Shown in pieces: positions 1-8,883 of a stretch of 64,000 nucleotides of DNA. Each line of letters starts with the position of its first letter. Positions within the stretch are counted from its first letter, which is position 1. The notes below the pieces were generated by a model. It had not been told where the DNA came from, did not search any database, and saw nothing but the letters and a program-made list of their open reading frames with translations. The stretch comes from Flavobacterium muglaense (GTDB taxonomy: Bacteria > Bacteroidota > Bacteroidia > Flavobacteriales > Flavobacteriaceae), in the NCBI RefSeq assembly GCF_014305155.1, contig NZ_JACRUK010000003.1, positions 1 to 64,000 of the forward strand, written 5' to 3'. Position numbers and translations under genes: made by a program.

Positions 1-372
1 TATATGAATCGTGAAAACAGGAAGTTCTTAAAAGACAGAAACATACGGCACACTGGAAAACCATTGGGCAGAAAGCCCAAAGAAGATTTAAGTCGATATG
101 AAAAAACCAAATTGAAAAATGAACGAGGGGAACGAAATCATATAGAAGGCAAATTCGGGCAAGGGAAATCAAAATACAAACTCAATAAGATTATGGCAAG
201 ATTGGCACAAACCAGCGAATCTTGGATAGGTGCCATATTCTTTGTGATGAATATTCTAAAGCTAAGCAAGGAATATTTTTGGCTCTTTTTGAATGGCCTG
301 ATTTTATCTCTTTTCTTAAGAAATCCCAATTATGAAAGTGATTATTTGGTGAAATTAAATCCAGTTATATGA
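1..372 (+). mobile_element. IS5/IS1182-type transposase, C-terminal part (cut by window edge)
   Basis: This is the C-terminal end of a DDE transposase; the reading frame is open to base 1, so the 5' part lies outside the window and the ATG at 4 is probably internal. The segment GERNHIEGKFGQGK carries the last acidic residue (Glu) of the DDE triad in the form typical of the IS5/IS1182 group, and the following SESWIGAIFFVMNILKL also matches that group. The stop at 370-372 abuts the truncated universal stress protein gene, so the element probably inserted into it. No terminal inverted repeat can be confirmed because the left end is missing. Confidence 0.8.
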
Positions 373-375
373 AAA

Positions 376-1014
376 TTGAGAATACTTTTTCAGCAAGCCC
401 TAAATTATTATAAATTAAAATCTAACAATGTAAAACATAAATTTTATGGTGTTTCTCAGAGTATAAATGTAGTAGATGGTATTAAAGAAAATTTAGAAAT
501 AAGAGGTGCTAATTTATTAATTATCACAGGTGGTGCAGGAACAAAAGTCGGAAAGAATGCTCAAAATATTTTAGAAAAAGTACGGCGTACACCAGTTTTA
601 ATAATTCGGCCTCCTGCTTTTGCTTTTGAGAAACTTTATCTCACCATCGTTTCAGATTTTAGACAAAAATTAAACACCATTGATTTAGATAATTTTTGTA
701 AAGTTTTGGAAAATACAAATTTTGAAGTTAAAATTTTAGTTTTGGAAATTCAGAATGAAATAACAATTCAAGCTACAAATAATTTAGAGGCATTAATAAT
801 TTATTTAAAACCATTTTTAAAACAAGTGTTAACTATTGAATACACAAAACTATCTTATGATTTTAAAGACTATATTGCATCTCATCTTGATGGTATTATA
901 TGTGTTGTAGATGAGAAACCAGATTTATTTAGAAAAATAGGTTTGTCTAAATCTAATCTAATATCAAAATTAGAAAATTCATATTCCAATCCCGTTTTAG
1001 TGGTACATCAATAA
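376..1014 (+). pseudogene. Universal stress protein (UspA-like), N-terminally truncated
   Basis: The frame encodes the second half of one Usp domain followed by a second Usp domain, as in tandem UspA proteins of Bacteroidetes. The first domain keeps GANLLIITGGAGTKVGKNAQ and RRTPVLIIRPP, the usual nucleotide-loop and final-strand segments. The second begins at about residue 85 (LYLTIVSDF) and ends in NPVLVVHQ. The first 60-70 residues of domain 1 are absent. The only early start is a TTG at 376, directly after the transposase stop, so the gene was most likely broken by the IS insertion. Translation from the TTG is possible but unproven. Confidence 0.6.
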
Positions 1015-1020
1015 ATTTTA

Positions 1021-1158
1021 TTTCTTGATCTTATTGTTATTTATGGTTGTTTTCTATCCAATTATAAAGCAAAAGCCTTGCAAACCGCAATGAAATTAAA
1101 ACAACTAGACCCTAATAATCCTAGTTATCATGGATTATATAGTAATATGGGGCTATAG
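1021..1158 (+). pseudogene. Possible remnant of a TPR-like coding sequence
   Basis: After the Usp stop the same frame stays open for 46 codons to a TAG at 1156-1158. Its end reads like a tetratricopeptide helix turn (ALQTAMKLKQLDPNNPSYHG). There is no plausible start. This may be a gene scar or chance, and confidence is low. The rest of 1015-1276 shows nothing recognisable. Confidence 0.2.
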
Positions 1159-1276
1159 TAAACTAATTATATAACTCACAGAAGTAAGGGCTTGACTTGC
1201 CGACTTTGCCCGTATAAAAAGTTAAGAATAAAAACCTTAATTTTTTATCTAGTTTCGAAATAAAACATAATGATTA

Positions 1277-4200
1277 TCAAGCACTCAAAATCCTTTTCAA
1301 AGTATCCTGCATGGCAATTCTGAAAGCATCATCTTGAGTTACTTTTTTGTATAAGTCAAGTTCTATTTTACGTTGTTGCGCCATTACATCATCAAATATT
1401 TTTTTGAATGCAATTTCCCGGTTTTGTGTATCTGCGTTTGCTGAATATTTTTCTTTATAATCGGGATGAGTTTGCATGTTTTTAGCCAAATTCACAAACT
1501 TTGCTCGTTGTTCTTCGGGTGTGGCTTCCCATCCTTGGAACCATCTTTCGTTAAAGCTGTTTATGATTAAATCCAAAGGGTCTTCCTCTTTGTCAGTACC
1601 GTGAGCACCTCTAGGATTTGGGTTTTGTGGGTCTAATGCGGTTTCTGCTTCGTCTAAAACAATACTGGCGTTGAGTTTTACTCTTTCCAGTCCATAAGTA
1701 GATAAATCGACTGAATTTAGTAATTCGTCTAAGGCATCAATATCGGGATCAACAATAATAAGTTTTGGTATTAAGAATTTTAAAAACCAAAATAGCTTTT
1801 CCCAACCTATTACTTCATAGGGCAATAAGGAAGCCATTTGGCCGTAAATTTTAACAAACTGCTTGGCTTTAATTTTGAAATCGGCTTTGTCGCTGTCTTC
1901 GAGTTCTAATTGAAAGTTGAAACGGTCGGCAGCCACATCAATAATTGGACTCAGAAGTTGCGCGTCTACTTTTTTGAAATATTTGTCTATGAAATCCTCC
2001 ACTTCAGCCCATTCGTAAACACCTACTTCGTCTAAGATGGCTTTGATTTCGTGCAATACGTTTACATCAGTGGCTTTATTTAGTGATGTTGCCGTGTAGA
2101 AAGGGTCAAAGGATAGTTTCATTTCCTCGGTCGAGTTAAAGAAATCGAGGACAAATAAATCTTCCGTTTTCTTGCCTAATTTATCTGCTGATCGATTTAA
2201 TCTTGATAAAGCCTGAACTGCCATAACTCCTTGTAGTTTTTTGTCGACATACATCGCCGTCAATTTAGGCTGGTCAAAACCAGTGAGGTATTTGTTGGCC
2301 ACCACTAAAATGCGATAGCCATCCATATTAAAATATCTTGCAATTTTATCACTTATATACCCTGAATCTGTCGGTTTTGTAGTGTCTAAATGTGCCGGAA
2401 AATCATTCAAACTATCTTCGGTATACTCAATGCCATCCACAGTTTTCTTCCCAGAAAAAGCAATTGCGGCTTTGAATGGCACTCCTTTGTCTTTGAGTAT
2501 TTGTCGAATGGCAAAATAATACCGAATGGCCGATTCGATGCTTTGTGTGGCCACCATAGCTTTGGCTTTTCCTTTTAGTTTTTTGGTATTGACCAAACTA
2601 CTGATAAAATGATCGAGCATTAAATCCGCTTTTAAGGCAATGGTTTGTTGGTCTCGTTCTACATACGCCCTTAATTTTTTTTGGGCTTTTGCAGTGTCGA
2701 ATAGCGGATTTTCTTCTATTGATTTTTCAATTTCGTAATAACTTTTGTAAGTCGTGTAATTGGCCAAAACATCCAAGATAAAACCTTCTTCAATGGCTTG
2801 TTTCATGGAGTACAAATGGAAGGGTTTGAAAGAACCATCTTCTTGTGGCACCCCAAATTTTTCTAAAGTATTGGATTTTGGTGTAGCTGTAAAAGCTAAA
2901 TAAGAGGCGTTTTTACTCATTTTTCGAGAACGCATGATTTCCAAAATTTTGTCTTGCGGATCTTCACTTTCTTCCTCGTTGTTATTACTTCCCATAGCCT
3001 GATTCATATTATCGGCAGCAGAACCACTTTGACTGCTGTGCGCTTCGTCTATAATTACCGCAAAGCGTTTGTCGCTTAAATCGGCTATTCCATCCACTAT
3101 GAAAGGGAATTTTTGAATCGTGGTAATAATAATCCTTTTACCACTTTCTAAACTTTCTTTTAATTCTTTGGAAGAGTAGGCGGGAGCCACTATATTTTTT
3201 ACCTCCGAGAATTCTTTGATGTTTTCTCGCAGTTGCTTGTCTAATAATCGTCTGTCGGTTACTACAATGACCGAATCAAAAAGGGGATTGCTTATCCCTT
3301 TACTTCCGGCTGTGGTTTCACTTTCAGGATAAGTTTCTATCAATTGATAAGCTGCCCAAGTGATGGAGTTTGATTTTCCAGAACCAGCTGAATGTTGAAT
3401 TAAATAGTTTTGACCCACACCTTTTTTACTTGCATCGGCTAAAATAGCTCGAACCACTTTCAATTGATGATAGCGAGGAAAAAACAAAGTTTTCTTTGTT
3501 AAGGCATCTTTTTCTTTCCCATCAAAACGCACAAAATGTTGGATGATGTTGGCCACACTTTCACGTGTTAAGATTTCATCCCACAAATAGGCTGTTTTAT
3601 GTCCAAAAGGATTGGGTGGATTGCCTTTTCCGTAATTATGTCCTAGATTGAAAGGGAGGAAGAAAGTGCCCGCTCCGTCTAATTTGGTGGTCATATAGAC
3701 TTCATCCGTATCGACGGCAAAATGCACGATGCAGCGACCGAAATTTAACAGCGGTTGGCTAATGTCTCTTTTGTATTTGTATTGGTTTTGTCCGTGAACT
3801 TTGGCGTTTTGTCCCGTCCAATGGTTTTTGAGTTCCATTGTGGCGATAGGCACCCCATTCACAAAAACGACCATATCAATTTCTTCTCTTGGATTGATTA
3901 AAGAATACCTGATTTGGCGGCTTACGCTGAATTCATTGTTCTCAAAATTGGCTTTTGCAGTTGCACCACTACTCGCTAAGGGTGCTACATACAACAAGGT
4001 AAAATGCGCATCGTCTACATCCAATCCTTTGCGAAGCAAACGCAAGATGCCGTATTTTTTTGCCATACGATCCAAACGTTCCAATATCTTTAACTTCCAA
4101 TCTTTTTGTTTTTGGATTTTTGCCAGTTCTTCTTTTTGAGTTTCTTCCAGAAAATGCCAAAACCGAACCTCATCAATTGCATATTTTGGATTGAAATCAG

Positions 4201-4351
4201 AAGCATAACCAATGTAATAGCCATTACCACCACGGTACAATTCGGTTCGTTCTTGGAGTTGACCTTCTTTTTTTAAATCTTCCAGACAAGTTCCTGTTAG
4301 ATTTTTTTCTATGGCGGCTTCTAGTGCGGCTTCGTTGGTTTGGCTAGGCAT
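1277..4351 (-). CDS. hsdR: Type I restriction enzyme, R (translocase/nuclease) subunit
   Basis: HsdR is the ATP-dependent DNA translocase and endonuclease subunit of a type I restriction-modification complex. The N-terminal PD-(D/E)XK domain shows the acidic residue near 159 and ELK at 173-175. The SF2 motor shows Walker A SAGSGKS at about 321-327, IIDEAH at about 433-438 and FTATPK near 487. At 1024 residues it has normal length for the family. It is the last gene of the operon and starts 1 base after the stop of the unknown gene upstream, which suggests translational coupling. The unusual point is its position: three non-RM genes separate it from hsdS. Confidence 0.95.
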   Translation of the reverse strand: MPSQTNEAALEAAIEKNLTGTCLEDLKKEGQLQERTELYRGGNGYYIGYASDFNPKYAIDEVRFWHFLEETQKEELAKIQKQKDWKLKILERLDRMAKKYGILRLLRKGLDVDDAHFTLLYVAPLASSGATAKANFENNEFSVSRQIRYSLINPREEIDMVVFVNGVPIATMELKNHWTGQNAKVHGQNQYKYKRDISQPLLNFGRCIVHFAVDTDEVYMTTKLDGAGTFFLPFNLGHNYGKGNPPNPFGHKTAYLWDEILTRESVANIIQHFVRFDGKEKDALTKKTLFFPRYHQLKVVRAILADASKKGVGQNYLIQHSAGSGKSNSITWAAYQLIETYPESETTAGSKGISNPLFDSVIVVTDRRLLDKQLRENIKEFSEVKNIVAPAYSSKELKESLESGKRIIITTIQKFPFIVDGIADLSDKRFAVIIDEAHSSQSGSAADNMNQAMGSNNNEEESEDPQDKILEIMRSRKMSKNASYLAFTATPKSNTLEKFGVPQEDGSFKPFHLYSMKQAIEEGFILDVLANYTTYKSYYEIEKSIEENPLFDTAKAQKKLRAYVERDQQTIALKADLMLDHFISSLVNTKKLKGKAKAMVATQSIESAIRYYFAIRQILKDKGVPFKAAIAFSGKKTVDGIEYTEDSLNDFPAHLDTTKPTDSGYISDKIARYFNMDGYRILVVANKYLTGFDQPKLTAMYVDKKLQGVMAVQALSRLNRSADKLGKKTEDLFVLDFFNSTEEMKLSFDPFYTATSLNKATDVNVLHEIKAILDEVGVYEWAEVEDFIDKYFKKVDAQLLSPIIDVAADRFNFQLELEDSDKADFKIKAKQFVKIYGQMASLLPYEVIGWEKLFWFLKFLIPKLIIVDPDIDALDELLNSVDLSTYGLERVKLNASIVLDEAETALDPQNPNPRGAHGTDKEEDPLDLIINSFNERWFQGWEATPEEQRAKFVNLAKNMQTHPDYKEKYSANADTQNREIAFKKIFDDVMAQQRKIELDLYKKVTQDDAFRIAMQDTLKRILSA

Positions 4352-4352
4352 G

Positions 4353-5192
4353 TTATGAATATTTTTTTCTAAGAATTTCAGAAATGGCTCGTGTTTCTCT
4401 TAAATTTTTTCCAGTTGTTTGAACCCATAGCGCATATTCTCTCTGTGAATTTACTAGAACTATTTCTATTACACCATTAGAGTAGGTCTCTCTAATAAAA
4501 TTTTTACCTCCCCAATTTGTAGAACGCATTTCAATAACGTAATCACTTAGTTTTAATTTATCACACAAAGATTGTAATTCTGATTGTCCATGATGAGAAG
4601 CTAAATGTATTTTTTTTTCTTTAGGGAGTAAATCAGTTTTTATGAGAATAACATCTCCAGAATTTTCGATGAATGTTTTTATTTCCTCTACATCAAGAAC
4701 TTCTTTTGATGATATATTCAAAACACTATCAATTGTTCTTGAGTTTTCTGTTTCTATTACTATTGGTATTAAATGTTTGTCCCAAATTTTTGATGAGGAA
4801 AGACTAATACTTAACGTTTCATACAAATATGCAGAAGCTAATCCGACACATTCTTGTTTTTTAATACCATTCTCTTCATCTTCAAAATAATAATTTGCAT
4901 TTATATATCTTTCTTCAACTAATTCATCATCTTCATTAATAAAAGGTTGTATTATCATTCCAAAAAGGATATCTCTATAGTTTTTAGAAATATTTTTGTT
5001 ATGAATCCAATTATGTACTGAATATTTTTCTGACAAATCAATTTGATTTATGTTATGATAGGAACGGATATTTCTAAAACCTTTTTTTCTTGCCACCGCT
5101 ACAGCATTAGAAAATTTTTCCATTTTATTGTTAGCCTCATATTCATTATTAGACAAAGGAAAGATGCTTAATTCATTAAATATCATTTCCAT
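4353..5192 (-). CDS. Unknown protein of a DUF262/AAA module in the type I operon
   Basis: I do not recognise this 279-residue protein. It lacks a signal peptide or membrane segments and looks like a mixed alpha/beta cytoplasmic protein with many charged residues. The C-terminal part (KKIHLASHHGQSELQSL and onward, about 193-275) could be a small globular domain. It lies 3 bases after the AAA ATPase gene and 1 base before hsdR, so all three are surely co-transcribed. The context suggests an effector or accessory partner of the ATPase. The function is open. Confidence 0.75.
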   Translation of the reverse strand: MEMIFNELSIFPLSNNEYEANNKMEKFSNAVAVARKKGFRNIRSYHNINQIDLSEKYSVHNWIHNKNISKNYRDILFGMIIQPFINEDDELVEERYINANYYFEDEENGIKKQECVGLASAYLYETLSISLSSSKIWDKHLIPIVIETENSRTIDSVLNISSKEVLDVEEIKTFIENSGDVILIKTDLLPKEKKIHLASHHGQSELQSLCDKLKLSDYVIEMRSTNWGGKNFIRETYSNGVIEIVLVNSQREYALWVQTTGKNLRETRAISEILRKKYS

Positions 5193-5195
5193 ATG

Positions 5196-6350
5196 TTAAA
5201 ATAATTTTGATAATTGATTACTCCATTCATCAAGTAAGTTTTCTGGATATTCACTAAGATTTCCTTTTTTATCTAATTGGATATCTGTAATTTTAGAATA
5301 TTGTTCACTAGCTTCTACAATTTTGTCATAATAAAAAATAGCCACTTTATCTTTATCTATATCTCCTTCTTTTACAGCTACTCTGATGCCATTCAATATG
5401 TGATCACTATGGGTTTCAATAATTATTTGTACATCATTCATTGCAGTCTTAGCTATAAGTTTTCCTAATTCTGCTTGACCTCGAGGATGAATATGAGATT
5501 CTGGATTTTCTATTATTATTAATTGTCCTGGTTTGGAAGTCAAAAGTGCAGTGACAATAGGAAGTCCATAAGTAATTCCAAAACCTACGTTTTCAGGTTT
5601 AAAACGATTCGTGTTTCCAAAATTTGGTTGTTTAAAAACATATTCTAGCAATACAAATTCAGACGAAATTGATGTTGTTCTAACATTTACACCAGGAGAT
5701 ATTTCTCCCATCCATAAATTAATTTGATTAATTAAAGTTCTATTCACAATATCTATATTTGTTGTTGTATCTTTTACTACAGTGTCTTTATGCAATAAAT
5801 TATCAAATAGAACTTCATCATTTCCATGACTCTCTATATAATGCGCTGTGAACTCCCCATTGTTTCCGATATTATTATCATTTACAACATTAGAATAGCT
5901 TTTATTATAAATTGATTTTGGTTCAATTCTATTTGCATTTAAATATTGAAAGTTTCTATTGAAAATAGATTTTTCTGCTTTTTCTATAGCTTCATTACTT
6001 TCACCATACATGTTTAATTTGGGGTTAAAACTAAAATAATCAGCATCAATTTTATAATCAAATTCCATTGAAAAAACATCTGAATTATCAAATTGAATTT
6101 CAAAACACAAATTTTCTCCTTTTTTTGCATATTGATACAAAGCGTCTTTTGTTGTCCCAATATTTACATATTCGCCTTGCAAATTTAATTGACCACCACT
6201 AAGGCTCTTTGACTGCTTAAGTAATAATATAGATTGAATAAATGTTGATTTCCCCATTCCATTTAATCCTAGATTTAAGTTTAAGTTCTTTAAATTAAAT
6301 CTTTTATTCTTTATTGTTTTGAAATTTTTTATTTCTAATGTTTGTATCAT
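5196..6350 (-). CDS. AAA ATPase, DUF3696/OLD-like, in type I operon
   Basis: This is a 384-residue SMC/OLD-like ATPase. Walker A (GLNGMGKS, about 28-35) follows the usual IKNFKTIKNKRF start. The C-terminal half has the Walker B-like IIIENPESHIHPRGQAEL (about 276-293) and IIETHSDHILNGIR, typical of ATPases with a DUF3696-type C-terminus that occur in defence operons. It has no nuclease (TOPRIM) domain of its own. It starts 1 base after the DUF262 gene and ends 3 bases before the unknown gene, forming a compact three-gene unit. The role is inferred: an ATP-driven sensor or regulator acting with its neighbours in phage defence. Confidence 0.85.
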   Translation of the reverse strand: MIQTLEIKNFKTIKNKRFNLKNLNLNLGLNGMGKSTFIQSILLLKQSKSLSGGQLNLQGEYVNIGTTKDALYQYAKKGENLCFEIQFDNSDVFSMEFDYKIDADYFSFNPKLNMYGESNEAIEKAEKSIFNRNFQYLNANRIEPKSIYNKSYSNVVNDNNIGNNGEFTAHYIESHGNDEVLFDNLLHKDTVVKDTTTNIDIVNRTLINQINLWMGEISPGVNVRTTSISSEFVLLEYVFKQPNFGNTNRFKPENVGFGITYGLPIVTALLTSKPGQLIIIENPESHIHPRGQAELGKLIAKTAMNDVQIIIETHSDHILNGIRVAVKEGDIDKDKVAIFYYDKIVEASEQYSKITDIQLDKKGNLSEYPENLLDEWSNQLSKLF

Positions 6351-6351
6351 A

Positions 6352-7587
6352 TTAAGCGGAAATTATTTGATTTATAAGCAGTTCAATAGTATTATGTCTT
6401 TTGAAAACTCGGTTTTTATCACCAGTTGAACTTGTAACAGAAATGAAAAATAGTGAATCCTGTGTCAAACTGTTTTTTAATGCTTTTTTAAAAAGTGTTC
6501 TTCTTGATTTTAATATTTCTCTTTCTTCATTTGATAATAAAGCAAATTGTGTTGAAATTGCATCAAATAATGCTTTATTTATAGGGGGAAGTCGTTTATA
6601 ATTATTGGAAACCTTTCTAAATGCTTCATCACCAAAAATAGTCTTGGATAATTTCATTGCTTCGCTAAAATCTGATTTTATTTTTTCTAATTCTAAATCA
6701 GTTTTCTCATTAATATTTGCCATGGCTTTACTCATAAAAGTGTCTAAGTCTGGCGTATAGTTTGCGTAACCAAAAAGATAAAAGCACAAAAATCTATTTG
6801 CAAAATCACGATCCAACATGCGATGTGTTTTTATTTTATTTGCAGTAGCTTTTAAAAAATCAGCATTCTTTCCTAATTCTGCAATAAAAACAGCTGGTTT
6901 TCCTTGAAACAAAGCGTGTCTTATTTCTTGCGGTTCAAGTACCAACCCGCCGGTATTGATTCGTTTAAAAATATTAAATTTCACATCAGTAGGTGTGCCG
7001 GGCATAATTTTATAAATTACCACTTGCGATTCTTCAATTATACGCTGTAAATCTCCACTCAATTCGTCAAAAGTCATTCCATTAAGATGCGATAAAAACT
7101 CTAAATTGGTTAATTTCAATCTCTTTTTAGGGTCTTTTACAACACAAAAATTTCTAATGCTACTGAGGCGTTGCAATCCGTCAACTACTAACCATTCGTT
7201 ATCATCTGTTGCATCAAAAAAGAAAGCTGGTAAAGGAAATCGAATTAAAATAGATTCAATTAAACGACTTTGTTTAACTGGATCCCATAAATCGTCTTGA
7301 CGCTGAAAATAACTTTCGGTATTCATTTGAATACTTTTGTGTAATACTCTTTTTATAAGGGTATCAAGTGAAGGTGTTTTGGTTTCAATATTAATTTTGG
7401 TTGGATCAAATGGTTTGTCCATTAGCAATAACGATTCGTCATTTTGCTCTATCTCAACATTATCTTCTTCAAAATTTGCGTTTTCAGAAGTGTTGATTGG
7501 GTTCATCTCTGTTATATCAATTGATTGCTCTTCCATTTCTAAATTATTTAATGCAAATTTACAATTATTATTTATTCTATTTTTCAT
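6352..7587 (-). CDS. DUF262 (GmrSD N-terminal/ParB-like) protein
   Basis: The 411-residue protein has an acidic, disordered-looking start (1-60) and then a DUF262 domain. Markers are SYFQRQDDLWD (about 92-102) and the DGLQRLSSI motif at about 136-144, the family's version of DGQQR, which belongs to a ParB/sulfiredoxin-like NTP-binding fold. DUF262 is the N-terminal half of the type IV enzyme GmrSD, but no DUF1524 HNH nuclease domain follows here, so nuclease activity, if any, must come from a partner. It sits 3 bases after hsdS and 1 base before the AAA ATPase gene. The start at 7587 is the first ATG after hsdS. Confidence 0.88.
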   Translation of the reverse strand: MKNRINNNCKFALNNLEMEEQSIDITEMNPINTSENANFEEDNVEIEQNDESLLLMDKPFDPTKINIETKTPSLDTLIKRVLHKSIQMNTESYFQRQDDLWDPVKQSRLIESILIRFPLPAFFFDATDDNEWLVVDGLQRLSSIRNFCVVKDPKKRLKLTNLEFLSHLNGMTFDELSGDLQRIIEESQVVIYKIMPGTPTDVKFNIFKRINTGGLVLEPQEIRHALFQGKPAVFIAELGKNADFLKATANKIKTHRMLDRDFANRFLCFYLFGYANYTPDLDTFMSKAMANINEKTDLELEKIKSDFSEAMKLSKTIFGDEAFRKVSNNYKRLPPINKALFDAISTQFALLSNEEREILKSRRTLFKKALKNSLTQDSLFFISVTSSTGDKNRVFKRHNTIELLINQIISA

Positions 7588-7590
7588 TCA

Positions 7591-8880
7591 TTAAAAAACC
7601 CTAACCTTCCCAGTTACAACCCCATCTATCAAACTCATTTTATATTCCTTCAACTTCTCAATCTCTTGCTCTTTTAAGGAAATGGCAGTGGCGATTTTGA
7701 TGGTGGCTGTTTCTATGTATTCAACAATTTGTTTTTGTTCTGAAAGAGATGGGATTGAAAGATAAATCGTTTTTAAGTTATTTACATTAAACCTAAATAC
7801 TTTTATTCCAGTAGCATACTTTCTTAATTCCTTTGAAAATAGTTTAGAGTAAAAATATAAATAATGACCATTTATTTTTTTATTGTTTGGGTTCAATAAT
7901 ATCTGTTCCCCACCAATCAATCCTATATCATTCCTATTATAATAAGCCGAATGACCTAAATCTTCAATTGTTTCAGATGTTGAAATAAGAATTGTATCGT
8001 CATATTTCACGAGTTGAGTTTCTTTGTAAAATTCATCATTAACATAAAAGCTATAGCTATCATTAATTTCATCTACTTTGTATGTCTTCCCATATTGTAA
8101 GGCAACGTAATCTCCATTACATAATAATTCATCTTTGCTGAAAGTTGAATTTCCTCGAATGAAATTACATAGACCAAAAAGTTTATTCACCTCCCAATGC
8201 TCCGGAATTTCCCCAATCCATTCTACACCGCTATCTTTCAACTTTACATCCTCATCTAAACCTCTAGTGACGGCTTTATGAATTAGTATTTGTCTGCGTT
8301 CTTTGAGCAGTTCGATTTGTTTTTGCTTGATACCAATGGCTTGGTCTATTTTGGTGGTTTTGTCATAAAGGAAATTGGCTATTGCGGTTTGTTCTTCTAT
8401 TTTTGGAAAAACAAGTTCGGAATTTGCAATATGTGTAAAACTCAGTGTTTGTCTAACACCAGAACCTAAAGTTTTCATGTAGACTACATCAAAAATATGT
8501 AACAACCATTTGTAATAATTCTTATCTAGTTTTAAGTTTTCATTTAAAATAATATAACCAGAACTTACCACAACATCCTTATCAGAAAGCGCTATTCTTA
8601 AACTGATAAGGTCATAGTTTAAATTTAATGGATTTATTAGGAAATCACCCTTAGATAAAACTTGATAAGATCTTTTTGTTGACTCTGGTACTTTTTCATC
8701 ATCTTTATAAACAACTTTACCAAAACTAATAGATCCACAATTTAGTTCTACGTTAGTTTCTTTTTTCTTTTCAGAGAAAATGTGTTTAAAACGTTTCACT
8801 TCCCAATGCTCAGGAATCTCCCCCAACCATTCTACACCGCTGTTTTTGTATTGGTCGTATTTTTTTAGTGCTTTTTGCAT
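7591..8880 (-). CDS. hsdS: Type I restriction-modification specificity subunit
   Basis: HsdS selects the bipartite target of the type I enzyme. The 429 residues form two similar halves, each a target recognition domain starting with an SGVEWxGEIPEHWEV segment (about residues 13-28 and again near 218-233), followed by a helical conserved region (EEQTAIANFLYDKTTKIDQAI; SEQKQIVEYIETATIKIATAI). The tandem halves and long coiled helices are diagnostic. It lies 3 bases after the YhcG gene. The only specificity gene in the window is this one, so no phase-variable hsdS partner is visible here. Confidence 0.93.
   Translation of the reverse strand: MQKALKKYDQYKNSGVEWLGEIPEHWEVKRFKHIFSEKKKETNVELNCGSISFGKVVYKDDEKVPESTKRSYQVLSKGDFLINPLNLNYDLISLRIALSDKDVVVSSGYIILNENLKLDKNYYKWLLHIFDVVYMKTLGSGVRQTLSFTHIANSELVFPKIEEQTAIANFLYDKTTKIDQAIGIKQKQIELLKERRQILIHKAVTRGLDEDVKLKDSGVEWIGEIPEHWEVNKLFGLCNFIRGNSTFSKDELLCNGDYVALQYGKTYKVDEINDSYSFYVNDEFYKETQLVKYDDTILISTSETIEDLGHSAYYNRNDIGLIGGEQILLNPNNKKINGHYLYFYSKLFSKELRKYATGIKVFRFNVNNLKTIYLSIPSLSEQKQIVEYIETATIKIATAISLKEQEIEKLKEYKMSLIDGVVTGKVRVF
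8191..8239. repeat. hsdS internal direct repeat, copy 1
   Basis: About 48 bp encoding the start of the second recognition half (SGVEWIGEIPEHWEV) closely match 8799-8846, the start of the first half. The two lie 0.6 kb apart in direct orientation. Confidence 0.75.
8799..8846. repeat. hsdS internal direct repeat, copy 2
   Basis: Partner of 8191-8239, encoding SGVEWLGEIPEHWEV at the first recognition half. Such repeats are the usual route by which half-domains are exchanged or deleted between hsdS genes. Confidence 0.75.
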
Positions 8881-8883
8881 GGC

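Noticed and set aside
3801..4139. Plus-strand frames opposite hsdR
   Set aside because: They are antisense shadows of the strongly supported hsdR gene with no family features.
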